Shown one piece after another: positions 42,979-53,861 of a DNA stretch of 64,000 nucleotides. Below the pieces are notes generated by a model, which saw only the letters and a program-made list of their open reading frames with translations, was not told the origin of the DNA and ran no database searches. The stretch is from NCBI GenBank assembly GCA_907163375.1, contig CAJQUW010007039.1:434001-498000 (forward strand). Reading direction: 5' to 3'. The position numbers and the translations under genes are program-made. Origin of the DNA: Prostheceraeus crozeri (taxonomy: Eukaryota > Platyhelminthes > Polycladida > Euryleptidae). Each line of letters opens with the position of its first letter. Position 1 is the first letter of the stretch.

Positions 42979-44379
42979 GTATCCTTTTAACGGAAACCAT
43001 GGACTTCCTCCTTCACGTCCACGCTGTTGTTATGCGAAATGGAGGATGAAGTAGAAATTGTTTAAAAGTCATCTCTTATTAGCCTACTACTAGTTTAGCA
43101 CATTCGAAATTTAAACAATTGATTCTATGTAGATGTGTACAACAGATTTCTGTGGTTGAGTAAAACTAATTTTGATATAGCTACAGGGACATCTATCATC
43201 AATAACATATCTAAGGGACGCTCAACTCCCATAGCATGTAATGAAGTGGAGGCCGGTGTCCAAAATTGATTAAGAAAGTGTGTCTGAATACAGCCATGGA
43301 TCAAGCTGAAAACAACTCACTTCATTATCGTGAAATGCTTTATCATCCAACAGAAGTGATTGCTGCACACAATAATTAATGCACCCGGCCCAGGCCTGTA
43401 AAGAAATGTCGAAAATAATCTATACAATGTGCACCTATATTATCGATGTTTAATTTCAAGCAAATTGTGACTTTACATGCTCATCAATTTCCTCATTGCC
43501 TGATCTAAAACCTCCCCAAATACAGGTCATTTGGACAGTTTGACTTTAATCAAGAATTCTAGAGCGATGAACATGCATGATTTATTTCAGGCTTTGAAGT
43601 ATTCCAACTTTCATAGATGGAAAATCGATGGCCATTTTTGTCTTTATCTTGATCAATGCTGTTGCTGAGTACGCAAATATGCCAGGCCCTAAAAATCGTG
43701 AAAGTCATCAATGATTGTACGATGAGGCGCACAATGTGTAAAGACAACATTGGTTGCACTTTTCCACCAAGATCTCTAGAAGGAATGGATCTTCAAACGG
43801 CTATTGCTTAACTTTCGACGTTTCCACTCAACATGCTTTCAATTTTTGGTGCTTCACCGGTTTATCGGTTTCTTTTCTGATATATCTTCTGTGGATTCTG
43901 GATCTTTATGTTATGGCTTTTACTTACATAATAATAAATTTGACATGGACATTGCTGCAGTGATTGTAGTAGTAAGTAGTGTATCACTAATTATCACTGT
44001 TTTAGCAATCGCTTATTCCATGACTGACTTTGAGCAAGAGAAATAGATTATCTAAAATTTTCCAGGAGCCCACAATTCTCAAAAAACAGTGCTAAATCGA
44101 TTTTAGCGAGCAAATCTTTTTGAAATTAGCCTACTAATTTTACAAAAATGAACGAGTATAAATGAAGCCTCCATACCAAGCAATGGTCATTGATGCTACT
44201 TGCCTACAGGTGCGTATAGGGTGTCCAATTTCAATCACTAACTGTTACTATTGGCAGTTGCTTATTCTAGTAAGAGTCTTGCTCATACAGCACGCAGAAC
44301 TATTCCATGGTTGTATGAATATTGCCCTTAATTCATTTCTCCTGATCTTCGTCCAGCGAAAAGACCTGATTTGAATGTG
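42979..44379. other. No gene assigned
   Basis: The frame 43804-44046 (plus) ends in a strongly hydrophobic stretch (AAVIVVVSSVSLIITVLAIAY) then MTDFEQEK, which looks like a membrane anchor with a short tail, but it has no recognisable family and no clear splice sites. Confidence 0.3.
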
Positions 44380-44660
44380 ATGGACTACTGCATCTAGTCT
44401 TTACTCCTATCATAAGTACAAAGAAACCGAGCTGAAATTCAGAACATTGATGATCTGAAAACTTGTCTTGTTGCTTCTTGGGATGCCATCCCTATGGATG
44501 CGGTAAAAACAGCTACAAACTCTTGGATTGGAAGACTTACAAAATGCTTCGATGTTGACGGTGGTCACTTTACACGAATATCAAAGATTGATTGCACTTC
44601 ACATAGACTTCTTAATGTTAGTATCTGGAATGGGCAACTTCCCTGGAATCACTATTGGAT
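44350..44660 (+). pseudogene. mariner/maT-type transposase C-terminal relic
   Basis: Reads KRPDLNVMDYC (third catalytic Asp context), a stop near 44395, then IDDLKTCLVASWDAIPMD, NSWIGRLTKC and GGHFTR: the LK-x-x-L-x-x-x-W-x-x-IP ... RL-x-x-C-x-x-x-x-GGHFE ending of Tc1/mariner transposases of the maT kind. Upstream catalytic blocks were not found. Confidence 0.7.
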
Positions 44661-45639
44661 GGAAGTTGGAAGCTGTGACAAACGCAAATGGGAATTATTC
44701 CACAACGATTGCCGATACTTTTGAAGAAGTAAGTGTTGCAAGAAGCATGATTTGATGGTTTGATTTCAAAGAACAGTGAGAAAAAGTTAATCCAATGCGA
44801 AAAGTGAGACGATGAGTTGAGAAGAATAATTGGAAGTGCTTAATTTTGAGTGTAAAATAATCGATTCGATGGTTCACTTTAACTGAGCAGGCTTATTGAG
44901 ACATCTGATTCAGGATGCCCTCTTTGGTATGGATGTTTTCTTCCGCGTTGAAATTGCCGTTGTTGAACTTTTGACGTCTTGATGTCATTTCTTTCATATC
45001 ATTAGAGAAATTATGTCAGCTGCCAAATAAGCTGCAACCAAAACCATCATAGAGCACAAGAAATCGCTTGTGAACTATTTGGTTACCTAGTATGTAAAAA
45101 TACCCTGGCCAGGGGTGGTCCTGAGAACCTACTAGTTTTACAAATCAAGATATCTAAAAAATAATCAGTTTCGAATGAAGACAATCAATGAGTTTTATCT
45201 TATTTATCTTCAAATCAGGTATTGAAACGTCGAGCAATGCATCTCCGAGACCAATGGATATAAATTTATAGGTTTTGAGGATCACTTATTGAGGATCTTA
45301 TTTGGAGACACACAGAATGTCAACTTTTCAGATTTCAAACATGCCTTTTGTGGTAATAAAAAACTGCATGAACACAGGTGCAATAATGGTAACATTTTTC
45401 AAATGATTATTGGTGCAATTCGATCACCACTTTGCTACCATCGATTTAATAGATGGTAGCAAGAATATTCTGGATAAAAAACATGAGTGAATATAGAGAT
45501 TGTGCACTGTTAGCTGTTGATACTAGGCGTAGATATTCAATCTTCTCTATTGGCTTCATAGTCATCTCTCGACAAAAAAGCTGCATGGACTAACGCATTT
45601 GAATGTGCAGCAATTGATTGTGATGCATTTCACCGCAAT

Positions 45640-45893
45640 GAAGTGGATTTTTTTGCATATTGTCTATAGGTTTATCCAGGTGTACACAACTGTCATCTAT
45701 CAAGCTAAAAAATTCGCCGGTTTTCAGTCCAGTGCATGGTACTGGGATTGAACGTTCTTTCATTTACTCGTGCTGTCCCCGTTATTATGTAGACCCTTAG
45801 ATGTGCAGCCTGAAGAGTGATTCTAAGGAAGTTGCCCATTCCAGATACTAACATTAAGAAGTCTATTCGAAGTGTAATCAATATTTGATACAC
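45640..45893 (-). repeat. Inverted partial copy of the 44.6 kb mariner tail
   Basis: The minus strand repeats 44580-44660 for about 75 bases (TAGACTTCTTAATGTTAGTA then TCTGGAATGGGCAACTTCC), after which the two diverge. It indicates a second relic of the same family in opposite orientation. Confidence 0.75.
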
Positions 45894-45941
45894 GTGTTTG
45901 CTTGATCATGCTAACTAACGTGCTGTGATCACGATTGATGG

Positions 45942-46171
45942 ATGGAAATTGGACATCAACATGTCCGATATCTTGAACTTCAGCATTGGAAATATACAGG
46001 ATTTGAACTTATACCTTTTTTTCTTGGAGTACTCAATATTCAAACTTCCAAAATTAACAGACATAAACTTATGGGTATTCTACATTTGTATGCAAAATGT
46101 CAGCTGAATCGAAAGGAAATTGGTGAAGTTACAAGCGTTTAGTTTTAGGCACCTTTTTTGAGACACCCGGT
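45942..46171. mobile_element. End fragment of a mariner/maT element
   Basis: GGCACCTTTTTTGAGACACC then CGGTA at 46149-46172 is a typical CCGGGTGTCTCAAAAAA-type terminus with TA. The preceding bases (TTTGTATGCAAAATGTCAGC) also look like the inner end of such elements. No intact partner end was found. Confidence 0.5.
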
Positions 46172-46256
46172 ATATCTATGAGTCCATGTCTTAGGCATAG
46201 TCTATGACTTAGCGGAGTCCATGTCTAAGGATGTCTAAGGCATAGACTTCTAAATT

Positions 46257-47945
46257 TCTCTGGACAGATCATAGAAATTAATAATACCATAGAAAGTCCT
46301 AGAATGGAAATTGCATGAAAATTATGGCACACGCCGGGGAAACTTAGTTGGGGCAAAATGCAACTTGTGCGATCTGGCTTCCATGTTTTTTGATTGGCAT
46401 TTATATTTATCAGGCCAATTCTTGATCTGGATTGTTGGCTCTTGTCCAAAGACCATGTACTCAAAAGCATTAGTGAATTTGCAAAATGCTGCGCCGACAG
46501 GATGACAAAGAAGGACATTTTTAATTCGCATTCCAGTATTGAAATATTGGAAAATACTTGTCAGTGACTGCTACAAATAGACACACTATATTAATCCATG
46601 CAATAGTAGGCTATTTCACATGAAACAATGACACCATCTCACTTGCAATTCTCTTCATGAAAATCCTGTAATTAGGTGTCAACAACTTCCACAACCAACT
46701 TGGCAAATAGTTTGACTATGATACGATGTTTTAGATCGAATCTGATCTACAAACCATAGATTTTTCCATGTGACTGTACATAGGCAAGATATCAAACTTC
46801 CATTCTAGTGTGCTATTATCATAGAAGTAGATACCATAGACTTTCTATGGTATTGTTAATTTCTATGGCTATTATCCACTTCTATGGGACAGATCATAGA
46901 AATTAAGAATACCATAGAAAGTCGTAGAATGGAAATTGCATGGAAATTATGGGACACTCCGGGGGAACTTAGTTGGGCAAAAAGCAAATTTTGCGAGCTG
47001 GCTTTCTTGTTTTCGGGTTGGCATTTTTCATTATCAAGTCAATTTGTGATCTGGATTGTTGCCCCTAGTCCAAAGATCATGTACACAAAAGCAATTGTGA
47101 ATTTACAAAATACTGCAGCGACAGGATGACAAAGAAGGAAATCCTGTAAAATGTTCTGTACGTTCATCATTTTGAAATATCGCTCCTATAATCAATCAAG
47201 AGTATAATCAGATACATACGCAACTTGTAATGTCGATTTACAGAGCATGCATTGCTCCAGCTTGAAATCAGAGGCCAAGACATCTCAGAGTATTCATTTT
47301 ACTTAAAAGGGTTCCCCTGTTCAATATATTTGAACAATTTTCAAAACCTTTGCATGCTTTCGAATATGAGCTTCCAAAATATCATCAAATTATATCACAT
47401 AAGTCATTCAATGATTAATTGAAGAGTTCCAGCGATCTTCTATTTATCTGAGAAATGATTGTAGGTAAAGAAGCTTTCAGTGTGCTTATTCCAGAAAAGC
47501 ACTAGGTTTCTTAACCTCTTCACCGAGAAATTATCCAATAATTAGAATTTTTATCTTTGAATTCTTGAGATATTCTTACAACCAGTACACCAACCACATT
47601 CGATTATGACTCTGAACCAATTTTTGATTCGCATTCCAGTATTGAAAAATTAGAAAATAGTTGTCAATGACTGCTACAAATAGAAACAGTATATTAATCC
47701 ATGGAATAGTAGGCTAATTCACATGAAACAATGCTGCCATCTCACTTAATATTATCTTTATAAAAATCCTGCATTAATTTGCTGTCAACAACTTCCACAA
47801 CCAACTTGGCAAATAGTTTGACTATGATACGATGTTTTAGATCGAAACAGATCTACAAACCATAGATTTTTCCATGTGCCATCATTGCACATAGGCAAGA
47901 TATCAAACTTCCATTCTAGTGCACTATTATCCACTTCTATGGGAC
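46257..47945 (+). repeat. Tandem duplication (two units, second with ~480 bp extra)
   Basis: 46261-46517 matches 46887-47135, and 46540-46800 matches 47627-47935, in the same order. GGACAGAT occurs at each junction (46262, 46888, 47942). The stretch 47140-47620 is present only in the second unit. Small frames shared by the copies were tested: differences fall about equally on all three codon positions, so no coding constraint shows. Confidence 0.8.
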
Positions 47946-48674
47946 AGATAGGTGAGCAAAATTTGAAATGATTTTCTATAAGATCAGGTCAACCAACATT
48001 GTGTTGCAAAAGATCGAATTTCGCAGCTTATTGAAGTGATAAATGACTATTTGAAATGAGTCTCTGTGCGATTCATTCGAATGCAAAATGTAAGCAAATA
48101 CGGTATACTGTTGCTGGTTGTGAACCGAAATACAATGACGGAGTAACACAAATACATTCTTCTGCCTGCATAACAAAGAAAATTGAATTAGTAATTGCAT
48201 CGATTTAGTTGAAAGTATTGTATCCCAACTAAACATTCTTGTGCAACCTTGTGTGACGTCTTTTGTAACCTTCAATTCCATAAATCTGACTTCAATGCCA
48301 CCACGAAGGACATCGATCATCATGGCAAGCAATGAAGAAAAATTGAAGAAATTAAAAAGTGTGATCTAAAGTGCAATGCCATCAAAATTCCTTTATCTGT
48401 CTAGATGCTTCTCCAAACACCTACAAAACCGCGATCCGGTATGGCCACGTTTTGAAGTATATGTCCTGGCAATGGAAACACATTCGGAAAATTTCTTGTT
48501 ATGACAATTTTGTCTAAAATTTACAAAGAAACCATTCCATCTGGGTTTGTGACATCTCAAAGCGATAATGGACTAAAAATGGCGATCAGAATTTGAAATA
48601 TTCCTCTCAGCATCGTCACATGATTGACTGTCAAAAAATCTGCGAATATTTACATCTATCACAGAGTTCTTCGA
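47946..48674. other. No gene recognised
   Basis: Chance frames only; no matches to neighbours. Confidence 0.35.
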
Positions 48675-48797
48675 CCCCAGATAGATGAAGTTTGGGACAA
48701 CTTCCACTATGTGATTGTTGACCACTATGGACTGTGGGGGTGTGCTCTCACTTATCATCATTAACTTTGTCTTAGAGTAGTTGACTTGGAGGCCCAA
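48675..48797 (-). pseudogene. Inverted 5' segment of the same LINE copy
   Basis: Encodes GLQVNYSKTKLMMISES, IVVNNHIVEVVPNF and IYLGSK, the residues that immediately precede the plus-strand fragment in such LINEs (N-x-x-KTK-x-M ... V-x-x-F-x-YLGS). Downstream of the YLGS word the frame runs into unrelated flanking DNA. Confidence 0.8.
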
Positions 48798-49440
48798 TTA
48801 TAAAAATCTAAATTATAAAAAGGCCCAACAAATAATCTATCTGGGGTCGAAGATTAGCAGGCGAGGTGGTATTGACGAAGAACTGGCTCGAAGAAGAGCT
48901 CTAGCAAATGATGTGCTCAGAAGACTTTGGAGACCTCTTTGGAGACATCGGAATATCAGCAACCGGACCAAAATGAGAATATATAACGCGAGTGTTCTTT
49001 CGGTTTTGCTTTATGGCTCCGAAACCTGGCCTCTTTCCGCAACGCAAGGTAGAAGAACTATGGGCTTTGACAACCGATGCCAACGCCGAGTACTCAACAT
49101 CAGATGGCAAGAGCGTATCACCAACGACGAAGTGCGCAGGCGCACACTCCAACCGCCGTTACCACGTCTTCTAGCTCAACGGCGCATGCGTTGGCTGGGG
49201 CACATGCTCCGCATGCCTAGTGAACTGCCAACGAAACGTGTGCTCGACTTCAATCCGACAGCGTCTGGATGGAGAAGACCTCGAGGGCGCCCACACACAC
49301 GATGGATGGACGTGGTTGTCGAAGATCTCAATCAACTCGGTATCTCCATGGATGACGCATCGGAGTTGGCCCTGGACCGACCATCTTGGAGACGAATGGT
49401 GTCAAGAGCGGCCTCAACGCCTCACAGGCACGAGTCATAG
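48781..49440 (+). pseudogene. LINE reverse-transcriptase C-terminal fragment, open frame
   Basis: About 200 LINE residues without a stop: IYLGSKISRRGGIDEEL, RRLWRPLW, SVLLYGSETWPL, NIRWQERITNDEVRRRT, RRMRWLGHMLRMP, RRPRGRPHTRW and LALDRPSWRRMV. This is the post-thumb region of RTE/Jockey-like LINE proteins (YLGS ... LLYGSETW ... WxGHxLRM ... KRxxGRPxxxW). The catalytic part of RT and the endonuclease are absent, so the copy is 5'-truncated and dead on arrival. The open frame suggests it is young. The first ~16 residues of the frame are not LINE-derived. Confidence 0.92.
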
Positions 49441-49599
49441 GCAGGCAGGCAGGCATCACAGAGAGAAATCCATTCCAAGTAGCGCATCATGTATCTATCA
49501 TCTATCACAAGTTTTCCCAAAGTTGTCAATCTGATGACTTCTGGGTAATCTCTGGATGACCAGCCAGTAATAGAAATTCGAAGTCGGATTCAATTATGT

Positions 49600-49754
49600 A
49601 ATACTTGTGAAAGACTGACAAAGTTGCTGGTGAAGTCGAAGTCAACGGACGGAAGATCCAACCAAAGCATTGGCCATTGTTATGTAAGGGTGTAAGGGAC
49701 AGCTTCGAGAGGAAAAGAGAAGCCACCGATTTCCACACTATGAATGTCCTGAAA
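49600..49754 (+). other. Candidate coding block, unassigned
   Basis: An open stretch of about 50 codons (DKVAGEVEVNGRKIQPKHWP... to NVLKCGGTEK) has a protein-like composition but no Met start, no recognised family and no convincing splice sites. Could be an exon or chance. Confidence 0.2.
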
Positions 49755-50088
49755 TGTGGGGGAACAGAAAAGTGAACTATACGGAAATCCTTCTTTGCAT
49801 TAAATTTCATGAAAACAATCATGATGGACACAATAAGCATTTACAACTTGAGCAGCTACTTCTATAAGGAGGCCTGAACAGATCGAGCGATCCGACCATT
49901 ACATTGATTTACAATTACATTAATAAGGGTTTTAGCTGGATACGTCAAATGACTGGTGCAAAAATTATTTTATCTCCATTCGTTACCTTACAGAGAATGA
50001 CAAGAAAATGAAAACAACAACTTTATTGAAGTTTTCCGGATTTAGTCTGAGAAATGCTGATGATAAAATATCATGTAATCAACCACAG

Positions 50089-50244
50089 AAGATGAAGTGT
50101 ATGCACATGCAGGAGAACGTTTGCATGCAAAGACTGGTTTCAATATGAATCCCAATAATCGAGATGACACAAATGGTCCTTGCTGCCCTTCACTCCTGAA
50201 ATGTAAAAAATGTGATTTTTGTCGTGAATGTACTGTCACAAACA
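50089..50244 (+). other. Candidate coding exon with a Cys-rich end
   Basis: Lies between AACCACAG (acceptor-like) and GTGAGT (strong donor consensus). Its open frame ends CCPSLLKCKKCDFCRECTV, with six Cys in 17 residues. Not recognised. The good donor is the main reason for listing it. Confidence 0.3.
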
Positions 50245-51271
50245 GTGAGTTGGCAATGTTCGACATCCCTGAAGCTGTAAAGTTTTGAGTAAGATTTATC
50301 ATGGGAAGTATTTTACACCAAACGTATCTGTGCTTCAACTTTACATTCTTGGCAGGAGAGTATTGTATGAGATCAAACTGAATAGTTTTCAGTTTTCACA
50401 TAAAAACTTTACTTGTGAGAATAGCGAAGAAAAACCATTTTTCCAGGTTATGCAAGTTGTAGCTGCAACTGAATAATTGTCTAAGAAAATGGTATCTTTC
50501 TTCAAAAAATGAAAGGACGGTCCTCAGACTATCGATGAATATCATCATCACTTTTCCGATTACTGCGCACGTACATGAATCAGATTTCCGAAATTTCAAT
50601 TACATTTTTCAACAACGTGTGAGAAATATGTTAATGAAATATCAAATGACTCAGTTCTGATAAAGTTGTTAGAAGAAAAATCGCAAAATTAGCAAATAAC
50701 GCGGTGATGTAGCACATGAGTTTAGCGCATAAGCATGTGTAGACTCATGCGTCCTAGATCCTAATGTACACAAATATACATATATGCTGTGCTGGCAATA
50801 TAACCTGTGTTGTGCTGACAGGTAACCTGTTCTCTAAAATGTTGATTATGCTTATTGACAGTCTATTTGTAAGGTAGTCTAATTTAGGATTGCTGACCTG
50901 ATCATGTATAAGCCAATTTCAACCCATCTGTCCACTGTCCAGAGAAATTTAGAAGTCTATGTCTAAGGAATGGCTTTTACATATACTTCTAAGCCATAGA
51001 AGTCTATGGTTTTTGCCCTTCATTATACAGTTCGAATAACTCGCGTTGAAAATCACAGATATCCGAGTACAGTAATTAATGTGATTCGTACAATGAACTT
51101 TGACACTTGGAGGACACCGTGCATAACAAAGACAAATTACCATAATGCATGATTTTGTAAGGCTTTCTATGTCCACAGGTTAATAAGTTCCACGAAGCAG
51201 GTGATTATTTTCCTGATTGGAAATTATTAACCTGGTGCAGACTTCTATGGAAAAAGTCATGCATTATAACA

Positions 51272-51372
51272 GATAATGCATAGATTTCTTCGGTCATTAT
51301 TTGTCAAAATAACCTCGAACCTTCGGCTCTCGGTAATTATAGCAAATAATGACCTCAAATCTATGCATTATC
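51272..51372. repeat. Foldback repeat with ~42 bp arms
   Basis: GATAATGCATAGATTT...GGTCATTATTTG... is repeated in inverse at about 85% around a 17 nt loop containing CCTTCGGCTCTCGG. A related single arm, ATGACCGAGAGCCGAAGG, occurs near 55550, so it is an interspersed family. Confidence 0.75.
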
Positions 51373-51389
51373 TATTACATAAACCGATA

Positions 51390-51422
51390 ATTCTCTAACA
51401 GCCAAACCGGCTGTTGGAGAAT
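51390..51422. repeat. 14 bp hairpin beside the foldback repeat
   Basis: ATTCTCTAACAGCC, loop AAACC, GGCTGTTGGAGAAT: 13 of 14 pairs. It lies 17 bases right of the foldback arm and may be part of the same element. Confidence 0.7.
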
Positions 51423-52044
51423 TTGCTTGATTCCTAATATTTCGTTTACACCGGTCGCGTCAGGGTTTAGATTATACAAATATCATCTAATTTCAATTGT
51501 TTAGGAATGGTCATCATCAAATTTTTATTGATAAGGGTGTTTTGAGGTCAACTGAATGATAAAACTATATTTTGCCTTTTCATAAAAGTACCATATTACG
51601 GTCAAGGAGATCGAAGGCAGATAAACCAACTTGCCAGAAGAACTGGTGCAATGAATGAAGTTTGCATAATTTCTGAAATCGTAAGGATGCAACTTAGAGG
51701 AAAAGAAAAATACACACCATGTTCATCTAATTGTATTTCTTGTTTGACGGCGTTGTACAAAGACGTATGCTATAAAAAGTTTATTTATCATATTGAATGC
51801 AAAATCAGGCACAAAGTTTGGGAATGATTTTCTATTCAGTATGATAAATAACAAACTTCTTAGAAATAAATCAGAAAAAAATAATCCAAAACGAAAAGCA
51901 CTTAAAGCCTTTTGCATTGAAAATCCTTGTTCATTTTAGAACCGTTCGCTATTCATGTTGTTCAATTTCTTCCTTTATGGTATATATGTTTTGCCTTTTT
52001 ATGTAGATATTTTGCACTACTTCTGTATACACGTATAAATTATA
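51423..52044. other. No gene recognised
   Basis: AT-rich spacer before the mariner. Nothing supported. Confidence 0.4.
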
Positions 52045-52046
52045 TA

Positions 52047-53859
52047 CGAGGGGCGTTCCAAAAGTATCCGGATTGAGCCCATAACTTTAAGAGTAATTAT
52101 CTTATGCCTCTGAAGTTTTGATATGTTCAACCCATTATCATCATTAATAAGCACAAAAAAATTTCATCCCGATATATTTATTAGTTACAAAGCTGCAAAT
52201 ATTTTAGTAATGTCACTACTTAAAATTTAGTGACGACCAAAAACAATATTTTGTCAAAAAAGAAAAATGGATATTTAAACATTTTTTATCAAAAAAGAAA
52301 AAGGGATACACGTTACAAACTAACAGTCTTCTTGTGGCAGAGCAACCTTCTCAATGTAGTCACCTTGCAACATGATGCACTTCTTCCAACGATCTTCAAG
52401 TTTGCGAATGGCAGACTTGAACCATTCAGGTGAGATGGACGCCAACACTGATCTCGTCTTCTGTTCCAGCTCCTCCCTTGTGTCGAAATGCATTCCACGA
52501 AGAATGCTTTTCATGTGAGGAAATAAGGCATAATCCGATGGTGCCAGGTCTGGGCTGTATGGCGGATGCGGTGCGATGTCCCAACACAGATCATCTATCC
52601 TCTCCATCGTTTTCCGACCGGTGTGGGGTCTGGCGTTGTCTTGATTGAGCAGGATCACTTTCGATTTCTTCCCTGGACGGCGATGTCGAAGATGGTGATG
52701 GACTTCTTGCAATACTCCACAGTAGTAATCCGCATTGATTGTAGTGGAGTCGGGAAGAAAGTCCAAGTGGATGATGACTTGTTCATCCCAGAAAGCAGTC
52801 AACATGATCTTCTTTGCCATTGGAGAAGACTTTGTTTTCACGGGGGGCGTGGAACCCTTCGTCAACCACTGCTTCGATGCTTCTTTGGTTTCGGGAGAGA
52901 AGTATGGCAGCCAAGTTTCATCAGTTGTCATGAAGCGTGCCCAGTATCCATCAGCTCCCTCGGTCTGAAGCGCCAGCACATTTTCTTGTGAGCATTCCAC
53001 CCTTCGAGTTCTTTGGTCTGAATTCAGCAGTTTTGGCACCCAACGAGCACACAGTTTACTCAATTGAAGATGGTCTTTCAAGATGCGGTGTACAGTTCTA
53101 CGAGATAAGCCGAGCTTGATGGTGATTTGAGAAACTGTAGACCGTCGGTCTTCCATTATCACTTTCTCGACATTCGCGATTGCATGTTGGCTAGTGGCAT
53201 CCGCTGGGCGACCCGATCGACTTTCATCGCTGATGTTCTATGGCGACCTTCACGAAATTGTTTTGCCCATGCAAAAACCTGAGTTCGTGACAAAGCAGAT
53301 GAGCCAAGTTGATTGACTAGCCTCGAATGAATTTCTGTTGGTGTTGACCCCTCGAAAGTAAAAAAGGCGATGATTGCGCGCTGGCTCTCCGGTTTCTGAA
53401 TACTCGTATCTTCCATCGCGTGACTGTATCGACGATTGATTGAAAAATCATTAAGTCATTAACTGTAATGTGACAATTCGTGAATCATGAGCATCGAACG
53501 CAGCTCAGTGAAATCCATGAGACGAGTGCAATTCAATAACAAACTTTGCATCTGACTAAATCAGTCAACATTCTAAAGCAATAGAAGACATCAAAGTCGT
53601 GAGAAGAATTCATAAGAAAGAAAAGAAACAATAAATGATATGATCTTACGATTCTTAATAATCAATTTGGTCGTCACTAAATTTCAAGTAGTGACATTAC
53701 TAAAATATTTGCAGCTTTGTAACCAATAAAGATATAGGGATGAAATTTTTTGTGCTTATTAATGATGATAATGGGTTCAACATACCAAAACTTCAGAGGG
53801 ATCAGATCATTACTCTCAAAGTTATGGACTCAGTCCGGATACTTTTGGAACGCCCCTCG
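52047..53859 (-). mobile_element. mariner transposon, near-intact, ~194 bp TIRs
   Basis: A 1,813 bp element flanked by TA (52045-52046, 53860-53861). Ends begin CGAGGGGCGTTCCAAAAGTA, and the two TIRs correspond over 52047-52240 and 53667-53859, ending inside at GTGACGACCAA. There are a dozen or so differences between the arms, more than in the 568-2365 element, so it looks older. A second mariner with very long TIRs in one window. Confidence 0.95.
52320..53416 (-). pseudogene. mariner transposase (DD34D), one frameshift
   Basis: The N-terminal part (from 53416) reads SQRAIIAFFTFEGSTPTEIH...FAWAKQFREGR, the first helix-turn-helix. The frame then shifts once near 53245, and the rest (to 52320) is open: SRRTVHRILKDHL (second HTH), ARWVPKLL (the WVPHEL linker), TTDETW (D81 of this part), LLNQDNARPH (D175) and SPDLAPSDY (D210), spaced DD34D. 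The total would be about 345 residues, the normal length. With a single frameshift and all three catalytic Asp present, this is a recently inactivated copy. It differs clearly in sequence from the 1014-2036 transposase, so two mariner lineages are present. Confidence 0.92.
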
Positions 53860-53861
53860 TA

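Larger units (their letters stand above)
48675..49456 (+). mobile_element. LINE copy with inverted 5' part (twin-priming signature)
   Basis: The 3' part (48836-49440, plus strand) encodes the C-terminal end of a non-LTR retrotransposon reverse-transcriptase protein. The part that should precede it (MGLQVNYSKTK... then NFIYLGSK) lies just to the left on the opposite strand (about 48675-48797). The words CATCTATCTGGGGTCGAAGA are present in both halves, so the two meet with a ~20 bp duplicated overlap. The copy ends in a GCAG-repeat tail (GCAGGCAGGCAGG, 49441). It is clearly richer in G and C than its surroundings. Confidence 0.85.
46231..50968. repeat. Inverted 34 bp blocks flanking 4.7 kb
   Basis: CTAAGGCATAGACTTCTAAA...CTCTGGACAG (46234-46267) is the inverse of CTGTCCAGAGAAATTTAGAA... 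(50935-50968), with 27 consecutive identical bases. Between them lie a tandem duplication, short CCATAGAAGTCTATGG palindromes and a LINE insertion. They may be the ends of one composite repeat or two copies of a short repeat. Confidence 0.6.

Noticed and set aside
46311-47129. Matching small frames (ending VNLQNxAxTG) in the two tandem units, looking like a duplicated coding exon
   Set aside because: Codon-by-codon comparison gave about 10, 6 and 11 differences at positions 1, 2 and 3, with no excess at silent positions. Looks neutral.
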